NCBI GenBank assembly: GCA_035620975.1
Contig: DASPFV010000192.1
Span: 1-31,939 of the forward strand
Reading direction: 5' to 3'
DNA from: DASPFV01 sp035620975
GTDB taxonomy: Bacteria > Acidobacteriota > Vicinamibacteria > Vicinamibacterales > 2-12-FULL-66-21
Length of the DNA: 31,939 bases
Shown: positions 24,678-31,939 of the stretch, one piece after another
Position numbering within the stretch: the stretch's first letter is position 1
How the letters are laid out: every line of letters begins with the position of its first letter
The notes under the pieces: generated by a model
What the model was told of the DNA's origin: nothing
Database searches by the model: none
The model's input: only the letters and a program-made list of their open reading frames with translations
Position numbers and translations under genes: made by a program

Positions 24678-27092
24678 ATGCTCCTGCAGGATCTGCGGTA
24701 CGCGGTGCGAAGCCTGTCGAGGTCGCCGGGCTTTACCCTCGTGGCCGTGGCCTGTCTGGCGCTCGGGATCGGTGTCAACTCCGCCATTTTCAGCATCGTG
24801 GACGGCGTACTCCTTCAGCCGTATCCCTACCCGGAAGCGGACCGGATCGTCGTCCTGAACTCTCACAACCAGCAATCCGGCATCCGGCGGGCCCTGATTT
24901 CCTGGCCAGATTTCGAGGATTACCGCGACGAGACCACGACATTTTCGAGCCTCGCGGCCTTCACGGGCCGGAGCCTCACGATTGCCGACGGCACGTCGGA
25001 TCCCGAGCGCTACTCGGGAGCGATCGTCTCGTGGAACCTCTTCAGCCTGCTGGGCACGCCGCCGGCGCTCGGCCGCGACTTCGGGCCCGAGGACGACCGT
25101 CCGGGCGCGGAACCGGTCGTGCTGCTGAGCGACGACGTCTGGCAGCGGCGGTACGGGGCTGACCGGTCGATCGTGGGGAAGGCGATCTCGATCAACGGCC
25201 GTCCCCACACGGTCATCGGGGTCATGCCTCCGAAATTCCTGTTCTGGGAGAACCAGCGGCTGTGGGTGCCAATCGGGCTGTACGTGAACGAGATGACGCG
25301 CGGTGATCGGAGCCTGCAGGTGATGGCCAGGCTGCGGCCCGGCGCCACGATCGATCAGGCGCGCGCGGATCTCGAGGGCATTGCCGGACGGCTCGCGGCG
25401 ACCTACCCGCTCGACAACGAGAACTGGGGCTCGCTCGTCCGCCCGCTGCGCGAGTGGATGCTGCCGGCCCAGGTGGAGATCATGATTCTGGCGATGATGG
25501 GCGCGGTCACCCTCGTCCTGCTCATCGCCTGCGCGAACGTGGCCAACCTGCTCCTCGCGCGCGCGTCCGTCCGCCACAGGGAGATTTCCATCCGGTCGGC
25601 CCTCGGCGCGGGCCGCTGGCGGATCGTCCGGCAGCTGCTGACGGAGGCGGTGGTCATCGGGCTCGTCAGCGCACCGCTGGGAATCGCGATCGCGTGGGCA
25701 GGCATTCAGCTCATCGATCGCGGCATCCCGCCCGACTCAATTCCGTACTTCATCCACTGGGCGCTCGACGCGCGATCGCTGGCCTACACGATTGCGATCT
25801 CGATGGCCACGGGCATCGTCTTCGGCCTCGCGCCCGCGCTGCAGGCCGCTCGCGCGAACCTGCAGGAGAGCCTGAAGGAAGGCGCGCGCGGCGCGACCGG
25901 AGGGCGGCGTGCGCGCATGCGCAACGCGCTCGTCGTCGCGGAAATCTCGATGTCGCTGATCCTGCTGGTCGGCGCGTCCCTCTTCGTCCGCAGCTTTCTC
26001 AACCTCCAGAACTCCGCCGTCGGTTTCGACACCGCACCCCTGATGACCATGCGGTTCTACCTGCCAGGCGAGGCGTACGACGCCGACGCCGCCAAGGCGC
26101 GCCGCGTGCAGGACATCGTCCGGCGCGTCGAGGCTCTTCCCGGCGTCGAGGCGGCCTTCGCCTCGAACTTCGTGCCGCTGGGCGGAGGCGGCGGAGGCGG
26201 GAGCGTTCTGGTGGAGGGGCGTCCGTTCGAACGCGGCCAGGAGCCCGGTATCACGCTGGTAGCGGCTACGCCGCACCTGCGCCGGGCGCTCGGCGTCTCC
26301 CTGGTGCGCGGGCGTGACCCGACAGATTCCGAGGAGGTCACGCGCACGCCGGTCGCCGTCGTGAACCAGACGATGGCCGCGCGGCTGTGGCCGGGCCAGG
26401 ACCCCGTCGGCCGCAGGTTCCGCCTCACCGGGGAGCGGCTGCCCGACTGGTTCACCGTCATCGGGGTGGTCGCCGATTTCCGGCACTTCGCCGGCGACAG
26501 CGACCGGCCCGTGTTCCCCTCGGCCTACGTGCCATACACGTTCGAGCCGACGCTCAACACCGGCCTCACGATTCGGGCGACCTCGAACCCCGCCCAGGTC
26601 ACGTCGGCCGTGCGCGAGCAGATCAGGGCCGCCGATCCCAGCCTGCCCGTGTTCAGCACGTTCACGATGGAGGAGCTCCGCCAGCGCAGCTTCTGGCAGG
26701 ATCGCCTGTTCGGCTGGATGTTCTCGGTGTTCGGCGTGATCGCGCTGCTGCTGGCGTCGATTGGCGTCTACGGCGTGCTGTCCTACTCGGTCTCGCAGCG
26801 GACGCAGGAGATTGGTGTCCGGATGGCCCTCGGCGCCGATCGCCGCGACGTGCTGCACCTCATCGTCGCGTACGGCCTGAAGCTCGCCGGCGCCGGCATC
26901 GCCGTGGGCGTGCTCGGGGCCGCCGCCGCCACCCAGGCGATCAAGTCCGTGCTCCACAACGTCACGCCCACCGACCCGCTCAGTTTCGGCAGCGTGATCG
27001 TCTTCCTGACGTTCGTGGCCGCCGCCGCGAGCTATTTCCCGGCGCGTCGGGCCATGGCGGTCGATCCCATCATCGCGCTCCGCGATCAATAG
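24678..27092 (+). CDS. ADOP-family permease 3 (MacB/FtsX-like)
   Basis: An 804-residue duplicated permease with the start LLQDLRYAVRSLSRSPGFTL, GIGVNSAIFSIVDGVLL, a first MacB-like core, FtsX domain with ACANVANLLLARASVRHREI, a second core and a final FtsX domain with VYGVLSYSVSQRTQEIGVRM, ending PARRAMAVDPIIALR. A run of seven glycines follows VPL in the second periplasmic core, at about residues 498-504. It is the only one of the three ADOP genes on the + strand. No PadR regulator is next to it. The ATG 24678 start gives the usual short cytoplasmic leader. Confidence 0.93.
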   Translation: MLLQDLRYAVRSLSRSPGFTLVAVACLALGIGVNSAIFSIVDGVLLQPYPYPEADRIVVLNSHNQQSGIRRALISWPDFEDYRDETTTFSSLAAFTGRSLTIADGTSDPERYSGAIVSWNLFSLLGTPPALGRDFGPEDDRPGAEPVVLLSDDVWQRRYGADRSIVGKAISINGRPHTVIGVMPPKFLFWENQRLWVPIGLYVNEMTRGDRSLQVMARLRPGATIDQARADLEGIAGRLAATYPLDNENWGSLVRPLREWMLPAQVEIMILAMMGAVTLVLLIACANVANLLLARASVRHREISIRSALGAGRWRIVRQLLTEAVVIGLVSAPLGIAIAWAGIQLIDRGIPPDSIPYFIHWALDARSLAYTIAISMATGIVFGLAPALQAARANLQESLKEGARGATGGRRARMRNALVVAEISMSLILLVGASLFVRSFLNLQNSAVGFDTAPLMTMRFYLPGEAYDADAAKARRVQDIVRRVEALPGVEAAFASNFVPLGGGGGGGSVLVEGRPFERGQEPGITLVAATPHLRRALGVSLVRGRDPTDSEEVTRTPVAVVNQTMAARLWPGQDPVGRRFRLTGERLPDWFTVIGVVADFRHFAGDSDRPVFPSAYVPYTFEPTLNTGLTIRATSNPAQVTSAVREQIRAADPSLPVFSTFTMEELRQRSFWQDRLFGWMFSVFGVIALLLASIGVYGVLSYSVSQRTQEIGVRMALGADRRDVLHLIVAYGLKLAGAGIAVGVLGAAAATQAIKSVLHNVTPTDPLSFGSVIVFLTFVAAAASYFPARRAMAVDPIIALRDQ

Positions 27093-27140
27093 CCGTCCAT
27101 CCCGGCCCCGGCGGCGTGGCCGCGAGACGGAGACGCGCCC

Positions 27141-27380
27141 GTCCGTGTCCGTGTTTATCCGTGGCCGTTCAAGTTCGTGTTCATCCGTGTTCGTCCGTGG
27201 CCGTCCAGGTCCGTGTTCATCCGTGTTCGTCTGTGGCCGTCCAAGTTCGTGTTCATCCGTGTTCGTCCGTGGCCATCCAAGTTCGTGTTCATCCGTGTTC
27301 GTCCGTGGCCATCCAAGTTCGTGTTCATCCGTGTTCATCCGTGGCCATCCAAGTTCGTGTTCGTCCGTGGCCGTCCGTGG
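27141..27380. repeat. Tandem repeat array B, 36-bp unit, about six copies
   Basis: The motif GTGGCC recurs at 27161, 27197, 27233, 27269, 27305 and 27341, exactly 36 bases apart; a last shortened step ends at 27367. One unit reads GTTCATCCGTGTTCGTCC followed by GTGGCC and TCCAAGTTCGT. The reverse complement (GGCCACGGACGAACACGGAT...) closely matches the unit of array A, so the two arrays belong to one family in opposite orientation. The array fills most of the 308-bp gap between ADOP permease 3 and the SDR gene. Because 36 is a multiple of three, long spurious open frames run through it. Confidence 0.92.
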
Positions 27381-27400
27381 CGGAGTTACTATCTGCGGTC

Positions 27401-28258
27401 ATGGCCCACTTTCTGGTCAGCGGCGCGTCCACCGGCATTGGCGAGGCCTGCGCGCGCCGGCTCGACAGGGGCGGGCATCATGTGTTCGCCGGGGTGCGGC
27501 GGCCGGTGGATGCGGAGCGGCTCAAGGCCGGCAGCTCGGAGCGGCTCCGGCCGGTATTCCTGGACGTCGCCGACGCCGGATCGATCCACGAGGCCCGCGA
27601 TGAGGTCGAGGAGACGCTCGGGGAGGCCGGCCTCCACGGGATCGTCAACAATGCGGGAATCGCGGTGGCGGGGCCGCTCGAGCACGTCCCCATCGACGCG
27701 CTGCGCCATCAGCTCGAGGTGAACGTTGTCGGCCAGGTAGCCGTGACGCAGGCCTTCCTTCCTCGCCTTCGGCGCGCCGGCGGCCGTATCGTGCTGATGG
27801 GATCCGTCGGCGGCCGCATGTCCACGCCTTTTCTCGGTCCCTACTGCGCGTCGAAGTTCGCCCTCGAGGCCATAGCCGATGCCCTGCGGGTGGAGTTGCA
27901 GCCCTGGGGACTGCACGTCGCGATCGTGGAGCCCGGCAGCATCGCGACGCCGATCTGGACGAAGTCGGACGTCCGGACGGAACGGATGCTGTCGGACGCG
28001 GGGCCGGCGCTCGAGCGCGACTACGGGCGAGCGATGGCAGCTTTCCGCCACGCGGCGGCCGAGACGGGGCGCAGGGGCCTGCCGCCGGAGTCCGTGGCCG
28101 GGCTCGTGGAACACGCGCTGCTGTCGCCGCGGCCGCGCACGCGATATCTCGTCGGTCGCGGCGCGCGGCTCAGGGCTGCGCTGGTCGGGCTGATGCCGGA
28201 TCGGATGCGCGACCGCCTGCTGACGCGCGCGTTGAACCTGCCGCCGGCGGCCTCCTGA
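27401..28258 (+). CDS. Short-chain dehydrogenase/reductase (SDR)
   Basis: A 285-residue NAD(P)-dependent oxidoreductase of the classical SDR type. Cofactor motif GASTGIG at residues 8-14, structural NNAG near residue 84, catalytic Ser in MGSVGG and Tyr/Lys in YCASK. The C-terminal extension (about residues 235-285, Arg-rich with a hydrophobic patch) is longer than in most SDRs and could be membrane-associated. The substrate is unknown; such proteins are often grouped with retinol/steroid-dehydrogenase-like SDRs. ATG 27401 starts 20 bases after array B. It leads a run with the YgjP and GNAT genes. Confidence 0.9.
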   Translation: MAHFLVSGASTGIGEACARRLDRGGHHVFAGVRRPVDAERLKAGSSERLRPVFLDVADAGSIHEARDEVEETLGEAGLHGIVNNAGIAVAGPLEHVPIDALRHQLEVNVVGQVAVTQAFLPRLRRAGGRIVLMGSVGGRMSTPFLGPYCASKFALEAIADALRVELQPWGLHVAIVEPGSIATPIWTKSDVRTERMLSDAGPALERDYGRAMAAFRHAAAETGRRGLPPESVAGLVEHALLSPRPRTRYLVGRGARLRAALVGLMPDRMRDRLLTRALNLPPAAS

Positions 28259-28285
28259 GCGCGCGGCGCGGTATCATGCTCGGCG

Positions 28286-29011
28286 GTGCAGCTGGATCTG
28301 CCGTTCGTCGGGCCGCCCGAGGCGGAGGCCGCGGCGAGCCCGCCTCCGCCTGAGTCGGGTCCCGTGGTTTTCGTCCGGGTTCGTCGTGCGCGGCGGTACA
28401 TCCTTCGGGTGCGGCCTGACGGGACGCTCCGCGTGACGGTGCCGCGCGGCGGTTCGCGCCGCGAGGCGCAGGCGTTCGTCGAGCAGCACCGGACGTGGGT
28501 CGAGCGGGAGCGGCGCCGGGTTCAGGACCAGCACGCGCCAGCCGAGTGGCGGCACGGCAGCGACGTGCTGCTGGACGGTGTTCCTGTTCGCGTGCAGGTC
28601 CGCCGGCCGGTGTCGCCGCTCCTCATCCAGTACGGCGGGCGTCTGGTGACGGCGCGGGGCGGAGAGTCGGTCCGGGCGGCGATCGAACGCGACCTGCGCG
28701 AGCTGGCGACGCTGACACTCGTGCCGAGATTGCGGGCGCTGGCGGCCTCGCACGGCCTGACGGTCGGTCGGGTCAGCATCCGCGACCAGCGGTCGCGCTG
28801 GGGGTCCTGCGCGGGCAACGGCAACATCGCGCTCAACTTCCGGCTCGTGCAGATGCCGCCGTCCATCCGTGACTACGTTCTGTTGCACGAGCTGATGCAC
28901 CTGCGTCAGCAGAACCACTCCAGGCGTTTCTGGCGGCTCGTCGAGGCCGCGTGCCCGTCCTTCCGCGAGGCGGAGCGATGGCTGCGCACGGCCGGACGCG
29001 CGCTGTTCTGA
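28286..29011 (+). CDS. YgjP-type metallopeptidase domain protein (DUF45)
   Basis: A 241-residue protein of the YgjP/DUF45 group. The zinc-binding part is LLHELMHLRQQNHSRRFW, with His201, Glu202, His205 and a third His at 211. The conserved RWGSC lies upstream near residue 170. The N-terminal half contains a beta-rich region with RRYILRVRPDGTLRVTVP typical of the family. The role in cells is unclear; members are predicted cytosolic zinc peptidases. The start is GTG 28286, 27 bases after the SDR stop; no ATG in frame gives a better fit. The GNAT start follows 8 bases after its stop, so they are likely co-transcribed. Confidence 0.9.
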   Translation: MQLDLPFVGPPEAEAAASPPPPESGPVVFVRVRRARRYILRVRPDGTLRVTVPRGGSRREAQAFVEQHRTWVERERRRVQDQHAPAEWRHGSDVLLDGVPVRVQVRRPVSPLLIQYGGRLVTARGGESVRAAIERDLRELATLTLVPRLRALAASHGLTVGRVSIRDQRSRWGSCAGNGNIALNFRLVQMPPSIRDYVLLHELMHLRQQNHSRRFWRLVEAACPSFREAERWLRTAGRALF

Positions 29012-29019
29012 CTCGGCGC

Positions 29020-29577
29020 ATGGCTGCGCACCGTTCCACCGTCGTGCTGCCCGGCGCGCGCTGCGTGGTCCGCGCCTGGCGGCTCCAGGACGCGGACGCG
29101 CTCATCCGGCACGCGAACAACGAGCGCGTCGCGCGCCAGTTGCGCGACCGGTTCCCGCACCCGTACACCGTCGCTGACGCCATCGCGTTCCTCAAATCGA
29201 CGGAGGCGGTGCTGCCTGCGAACCTGGCCATCGAGGTCGACGGCGAGGCTGCAGGTGGCATCGGCTTCGTGCGCGGTAGCGACGTCGAGCGGTTCGGCGC
29301 CGAGATCGGCTACTGGCTCGGGGAGGCCTGCTGGAACCGTGGAATCGCCAGCGAAGCGGTCGTGCTCGTCACCGGATACGCATTCGACACGTTCAACCTG
29401 CTCCGCCTCTTCGCCCTGCCGTTCGCCGACAACGTCGCCTCCATTCGCGTGCTCGAGAAGGCAGGCTACGTGCGCGAGGGACTCCTCAAATCCAGCTGCG
29501 TGAAGTACGGTCACCCGCGCGATCAGGTGCTCTACGCGCGCGTGAACGCAGCCTGGCATGGCCCGACCGGGTCGTGA
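29020..29577 (+). CDS. GNAT-family N-acetyltransferase (RimJ/RimL-like)
   Basis: A 185-residue acetyltransferase. The acetyl-CoA-binding part is GYWLGEACWNRGIASEAV, and the later NVASIRVLEKAGYVREG is the usual RimL-type helix-strand end. Members acetylate protein N-termini, ribosomal proteins or small amines. ATG 29020 is chosen over the upstream ATG at 28951, because the latter lies inside the YgjP gene and the conserved fold begins after 29050. The last base of the gene is close to the transition into repeat-rich and then lower-GC DNA. Confidence 0.87.
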   Translation: MAAHRSTVVLPGARCVVRAWRLQDADALIRHANNERVARQLRDRFPHPYTVADAIAFLKSTEAVLPANLAIEVDGEAAGGIGFVRGSDVERFGAEIGYWLGEACWNRGIASEAVVLVTGYAFDTFNLLRLFALPFADNVASIRVLEKAGYVREGLLKSSCVKYGHPRDQVLYARVNAAWHGPTGS

Positions 29578-29583
29578 GCGGTC

Positions 29584-29650
29584 TCGGGTCAGGCTCTGGG
29601 GTCAGGCTCTGGCTCTGGACTCTAGGCTCTGGGGGCTCTAGCTCTAGAGC
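29584..29650. repeat. GGCTCTGG/CTCTAG-rich repeat at left border of the lower-GC island
   Basis: Degenerate direct repeats of GGCTCTGG and GTCAGGCTCTGG run from 29584, ending in the palindrome GCTCTAGAGC at 29641-29650 followed by GACCCGG. A related sequence in reverse orientation lies at the other side of the island (31764-31812). No coding potential is seen in it. Confidence 0.7.
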
Positions 29651-29660
29651 GACCCGGCCA

Positions 29661-29713
29661 AGCCGCTTTGCGCGGCTCACGAATCAAATGCCCGGGCTCA
29701 GCCGGGGGATTCG
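29661..29713. terminator. Two hairpins between GNAT gene and the island
   Basis: AGCCGC/GCGGCT (29661-29666 and 29672-29677, five-base loop) is followed by a longer imperfect stem, CGAATC at 29680 pairing with GATTCG at 29708 around CCCGGGCT/AGCCGGGG. The position between convergent genes (29577 + and 29761 -) suits bidirectional termination. The rest of the 183-bp gap shows nothing further. Confidence 0.5.
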
Positions 29714-29760
29714 TTCTCTGTTACCCTATACCCCCCGCACAGACTCTCGGAAACACTTAC

Positions 29761-30384
29761 TCACAAATCTCGGCGTTCTTCCGTAACAAGCTGGATGAGC
29801 TGTTCAAGTGTAAGGTCTCCTACCTCTTTGTCCTTCTCAGGATGTTTTAGCAGCGATTGAATTCTGCCCACAGCCTTGACCTCAAAAAGGCCCGCAACAT
29901 CACCGTACAGCTCAAATCTGTTGGCCTCCGACGTCCGCCGCAGAAACATCAACAAGGGTCCGCTATGCTCTGGTCTGCGGATCAAGCTCATATCGTCCAT
30001 AACAACCTTCGTTTTGTCCACAACTATCTCGCCCCCATAGATCGTAACTACTGGCCTAGACTGACCTACGGGCTGTGGAAGACTCGACATGACCCTTAGC
30101 CGATCCACGATTACGCGTTCCGCCACAATCTCATAATCCGTATAAATGTCACGCTTTCGGCTATTCATGTACGCTCTCTGACGCACGAGTTTCCCGTACA
30201 CTATTGCATCGGCAGCAGCAAGGTCCGACAGCGGTACGGGTGCCAAGTCTCGAATAACCGGCAGAAATACGGGCATGCCCCCAGTTGCCGCGACGTGGTC
30301 AGGAATGGTCATCTGCTGGGCGAAGCCGCAACATAGAATGGCAGCACAGATTGCAAGAAACCGAGCCGACTTAACCTTCGACAT
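29761..30384 (-). CDS. Secreted hypothetical protein in lower-GC island
   Basis: A 207-residue protein with a signal peptide (about residues 1-23, FLAICAAILCCGFA). The mature part contains LAAADAIVYGKLVRQRAYM, DIYTDYEIVAERVIV, GGEIVVDKTKVV, GPLLMFLRRT and FELYGDVAGLFEV, a beta-rich pattern I recognise from secreted acidobacterial proteins of unknown function. ATG 30384 is chosen because AGGGAG lies about 8 bases before it; ATG 30411 has no such site. It starts 20 bases after the stop of the broken metallopeptidase gene, so the two probably form one unit. Codon use is visibly less GC-biased than in the neighbouring genes. Confidence 0.78.
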   Translation of the reverse strand: MSKVKSARFLAICAAILCCGFAQQMTIPDHVAATGGMPVFLPVIRDLAPVPLSDLAAADAIVYGKLVRQRAYMNSRKRDIYTDYEIVAERVIVDRLRVMSSLPQPVGQSRPVVTIYGGEIVVDKTKVVMDDMSLIRRPEHSGPLLMFLRRTSEANRFELYGDVAGLFEVKAVGRIQSLLKHPEKDKEVGDLTLEQLIQLVTEERRDL

Positions 30385-30404
30385 AACCACTCTCCCTGTG
30401 ACGC

Positions 30405-31580
30405 TTACCATCCGCAGACTTTTCGATTCTGGCCCCGATACGGCGACTCCCGTAGCGCGGTCGCATCAGACGGTGTGGGTCCGAGCTGTGTGCCGGTCGG
30501 AGGCGGCTTCGAGTCGCTGCAAGCCGGCGGAGGCGCAGCAGACATTATCGTATTCGTATAGGCGCATGGGCTCTGGAGCCGATTCGCTAAGCCGAAATAG
30601 TGGCCAAGTTCGTGGGCGATTAAACGTTGGTTTCTAGCGGATGGTTTTGATTCCAGCCCGTCGGCAAACGAATCTCGCTGGATGTCTACCATTCGCTCAG
30701 AGCAGCCGGGTTCGGACTACCGCCTTGAAAACTCGCGCACGTCTGGGCGGCTGGAAATGGTGCAGGGACATGAGTGTCGTTGATATCCACACATAGCCCA
30801 CCGCCGCCGCTGAGGCTGCACGAGCCGCCGATCACGACGTTGATCGTAATCCCCAAGGCTGTCTCCCACGACGCTGCCGCCGCTTCGGCTGCATCCTCGA
30901 GATCTCCCATCTCGCTCGGAATATTGATAGTTATTGGTCCGGTCGGTGGATGCATGTTGTTACCCAAGTACATGTTCCACTCAGGCCTACAACCCATGAC
31001 GTTCACTGTCCGTGTTTGAGTTGGATGAACAGTTGGCTGAATGTTACAGGACGTCGCGGTCGAGACGACGTAGAAGCCGTAGGTGTATAGGCCCTCCACG
31101 GTGGGCTGGCGCGGAAAAGGTCAATTCGTTGTGTCGGGTATGCTACTGTCGATGGACTGCCTGTAAACCTGCATCGAGCCTTGCATGTTGAAAAGCTGCG
31201 GATGGAAAGTGCCAGGAGTCTCCTGCAATTTTACGAAGTAGATATTACGATTCGTAAGGTTCCACTGAAACAACTTCCCTGGAATATGAACTGCTCCCGC
31301 ATTGACCGGTAAGTGAGGCCCGCGCACCGTGTAGTAACAGGCTGCCAGTTTTCACAAACGTGCCAGCAGGCACCGTGACATCTGAGGCGATATCGTCAGT
31401 TGAACACGTTGCCATCGTTTGTAGAAGGGGTTCGAGGGTGGGACCGCTGACGTTCTCTGCGGTAGCGACGCATCCGCCGGTTTGGCACTCAGCAAGCCGA
31501 GAATGGCTAGGTTCAAGCAACAGGAGAACTGCACAGATCGGGGCTACAGTGCTCACATACGGTCGCGACAAGCGATGCAT
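30405..31580 (-). pseudogene. Secreted zinc metallopeptidase, broken by two frame changes and a stop
   Basis: Reading from ATG 31580 (AAGGAG just upstream): a signal-like N-terminus (PICAVLLLLEPSHS) and VTVPAGTFVKTGSLLL in one frame. The frame then changes near 31320 to a second, running to a TGA at 31121-31123 and beyond it without a shift (PFPRQPTVEGLYTYGF...). Near 30690 it changes again to a third frame with LIAHELGHYFGLAN (HExxH) and a possible Met-turn (NTIMSA). At the second change, GAGCGAATGGTAG lacks one base of a continuous SEMVDIQ reading. Together these look like one secreted metzincin-like peptidase of about 390 codons. Sequencing error in this region is the alternative. The metzincin third ligand appears as Asn rather than His. 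Confidence 0.65.
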
Positions 31581-31611
31581 TAAGCTCCTTTGCATTGTTT
31601 TCGCGATGGCA

Positions 31612-31640
31612 ATTGGACAGTGTTTATGAAGTAGCGTCAA
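31612..31640 (-). promoter_or_regulatory. Sigma-70-like promoter candidate for the island genes
   Basis: On the minus strand, TTGACG (31640-31635) and TCCAAT (31617-31612) are separated by 17 bases: 5 of 6 and 4 of 6 matches to the consensus. The -10 lies about 31 bases before the ATG at 31580, with AAGGAG between. The assignment rests on match and spacing only. Confidence 0.45.
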
Positions 31641-31692
31641 GCAGGAATCGGAAATGCGCGAGCATACTTGATTACTGCTTGGACAAGCGGCT

Positions 31693-31711
31693 GTGTGCGG
31701 CTTCCGCACAC
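31693..31711. terminator. Hairpin downstream of the DinB-like gene
   Basis: GTGTGCGG (31693-31700) and CCGCACAC (31704-31711) form an 8-bp stem with a three-base loop. It lies 116 bases beyond the stop of the DinB-like gene on the minus strand and upstream of the island promoter, so it could separate the two transcripts. No T-run is present. Confidence 0.4.
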
Positions 31712-31763
31712 TGTAGCGTTGTAGGGCGAGGATGCATTCTTCTCCGCTCGTTTCTCGTCTCCC

Positions 31764-31812
31764 GACCGCTCTAGACTAGAGGGCTGACCAGAGCCAAAAG
31801 TCAAGAGCCCGG
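31764..31812. repeat. CTCTAG-rich repeat at right border of the lower-GC island
   Basis: Contains CTCTAG-A-CTAGAG (31769-31781) followed by GGCTGACCAGAGCC and AGAGCCCGGAGCC. Its reverse complement (GGCTCTGG...CTCTAGTCTAGAGCGGTC) resembles the end of the left-border repeat (GGCTCTGG...CTCTAGAGCGACC), so the two borders are related and inverted. GC content rises again just to the right. Confidence 0.55.
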
Positions 31813-31826
31813 AGCCGAACCTGCGG

Positions 31827-31939
31827 CTATCGCGGGTAGCCCTCCGCCGTCGTGACCCTCTGCGCCTGCCACAGGTGCCGGCGGTTGTGTGCCGCGATGA
31901 TCCGGAACGCGGTTCCCACACGGACGCGGACCAGCGGGA
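31827..31939 (-). CDS. DinB-superfamily protein, C-terminal fragment at window edge
   Basis: Only the last 36 codons are visible, ending in TAG at 31827-31829; the rest lies outside the window. The residues FRIIAAHNRRHLWQAQRV match the last helix of DinB/YfiT-type four-helix proteins, where the H-x3-H (AAHNRRHLWQ) contributes to the metal site. These are small cytosolic metal-binding enzymes, some acting as thiol transferases; nothing more can be said from this fragment. GC content here is again high, like the bulk of the window. Confidence 0.65.
   Translation of the reverse strand, partial: PLVRVRVGTAFRIIAAHNRRHLWQAQRVTTAEGYPR

Noticed and set aside
25737..27338. Minus-strand open frame with repeated NTDEHELGWPRT peptide units
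   Set aside because: The peptide repeat comes from the 36-bp DNA repeat and the rest is antisense to ADOP permease 3. No start signal or family match is apparent.
30686..30692. Programmed frameshift or coupled translation in the metallopeptidase gene
   Set aside because: No slippery heptamer is visible, and a further frame change and a stop codon occur in the same gene, so decay or sequence error is more likely.
31637..31921. 94-codon minus-strand frame near the right end
   Set aside because: Arg-rich and without similarity; the overlapping frame ending at 31827 gives a convincing DinB-type C-terminus instead.

Overview
The window is very GC-rich DNA (about 70% G+C by eye) from a bacterium, except for one stretch near 29.7-31.8 kb that looks close to 50%. 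Three separate FtsX/MacB-type permeases of about 800 residues have the duplicated layout typical of Acidobacteriota (ADOP family). Many secreted peptidases, a secreted amidohydrolase and repeat-rich intergenic DNA also point to a soil-type acidobacterium, most likely Vicinamibacteria. That placement is inferred from gene content, not from a marker gene.

Layout. 1-1278 (+): the 3' two thirds of biosynthetic arginine decarboxylase (speA), followed by palindromic repeats. 1460-4377 (-): a tight four-gene run, in transcription order ferritin, small membrane protein, M28 peptidase lipoprotein, bacilliredoxin. 4477-4767 (+): a small conserved protein. 4851-11984 (-): outer-membrane barrel, CoA pyrophosphatase-like Nudix protein, ADOP permease 1, a divergent IMP dehydrogenase/GMP reductase homologue flanked by long inverted repeats, and a small secreted HExxH protein. 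12249-15884 (+): HAD phosphatase, PAP2 membrane phosphatase, a 36/37-bp tandem repeat array and a secreted amidohydrolase. 15937-21047 (-): in transcription order ABC ATPase, ABC permease, ADOP permease 2. 21140-23674 (+): small membrane protein and S9 peptidase. 23718-24533 (-): DUF4097-type adhesin-like protein. 24678-29577 (+): ADOP permease 3, a second tandem repeat array, SDR, YgjP-type metallopeptidase, GNAT acetyltransferase. 29.7-31.8 kb (-): a lower-GC island with a broken secreted metallopeptidase and an intact secreted protein. 31827-31939 (-): the C-terminus of a DinB-like protein.

How the parts may work together. The ferritin/bacilliredoxin run suggests iron storage linked to thiol-redox protection. 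The M28 and S9 peptidases and the amidohydrolase fit scavenging of peptides and related compounds outside the cytoplasm. The ABC pair next to ADOP permease 2 is the only place where an ADOP permease sits beside an ATPase. The most unusual signals are non-coding or structural: the inverted repeats around the guaB-like gene, two oppositely oriented arrays of one 36/37-bp repeat family, and the lower-GC island bordered by related inverted CTCTAG-rich sequences. No CRISPR array, tRNA, rRNA, prophage or transposase gene was recognised.
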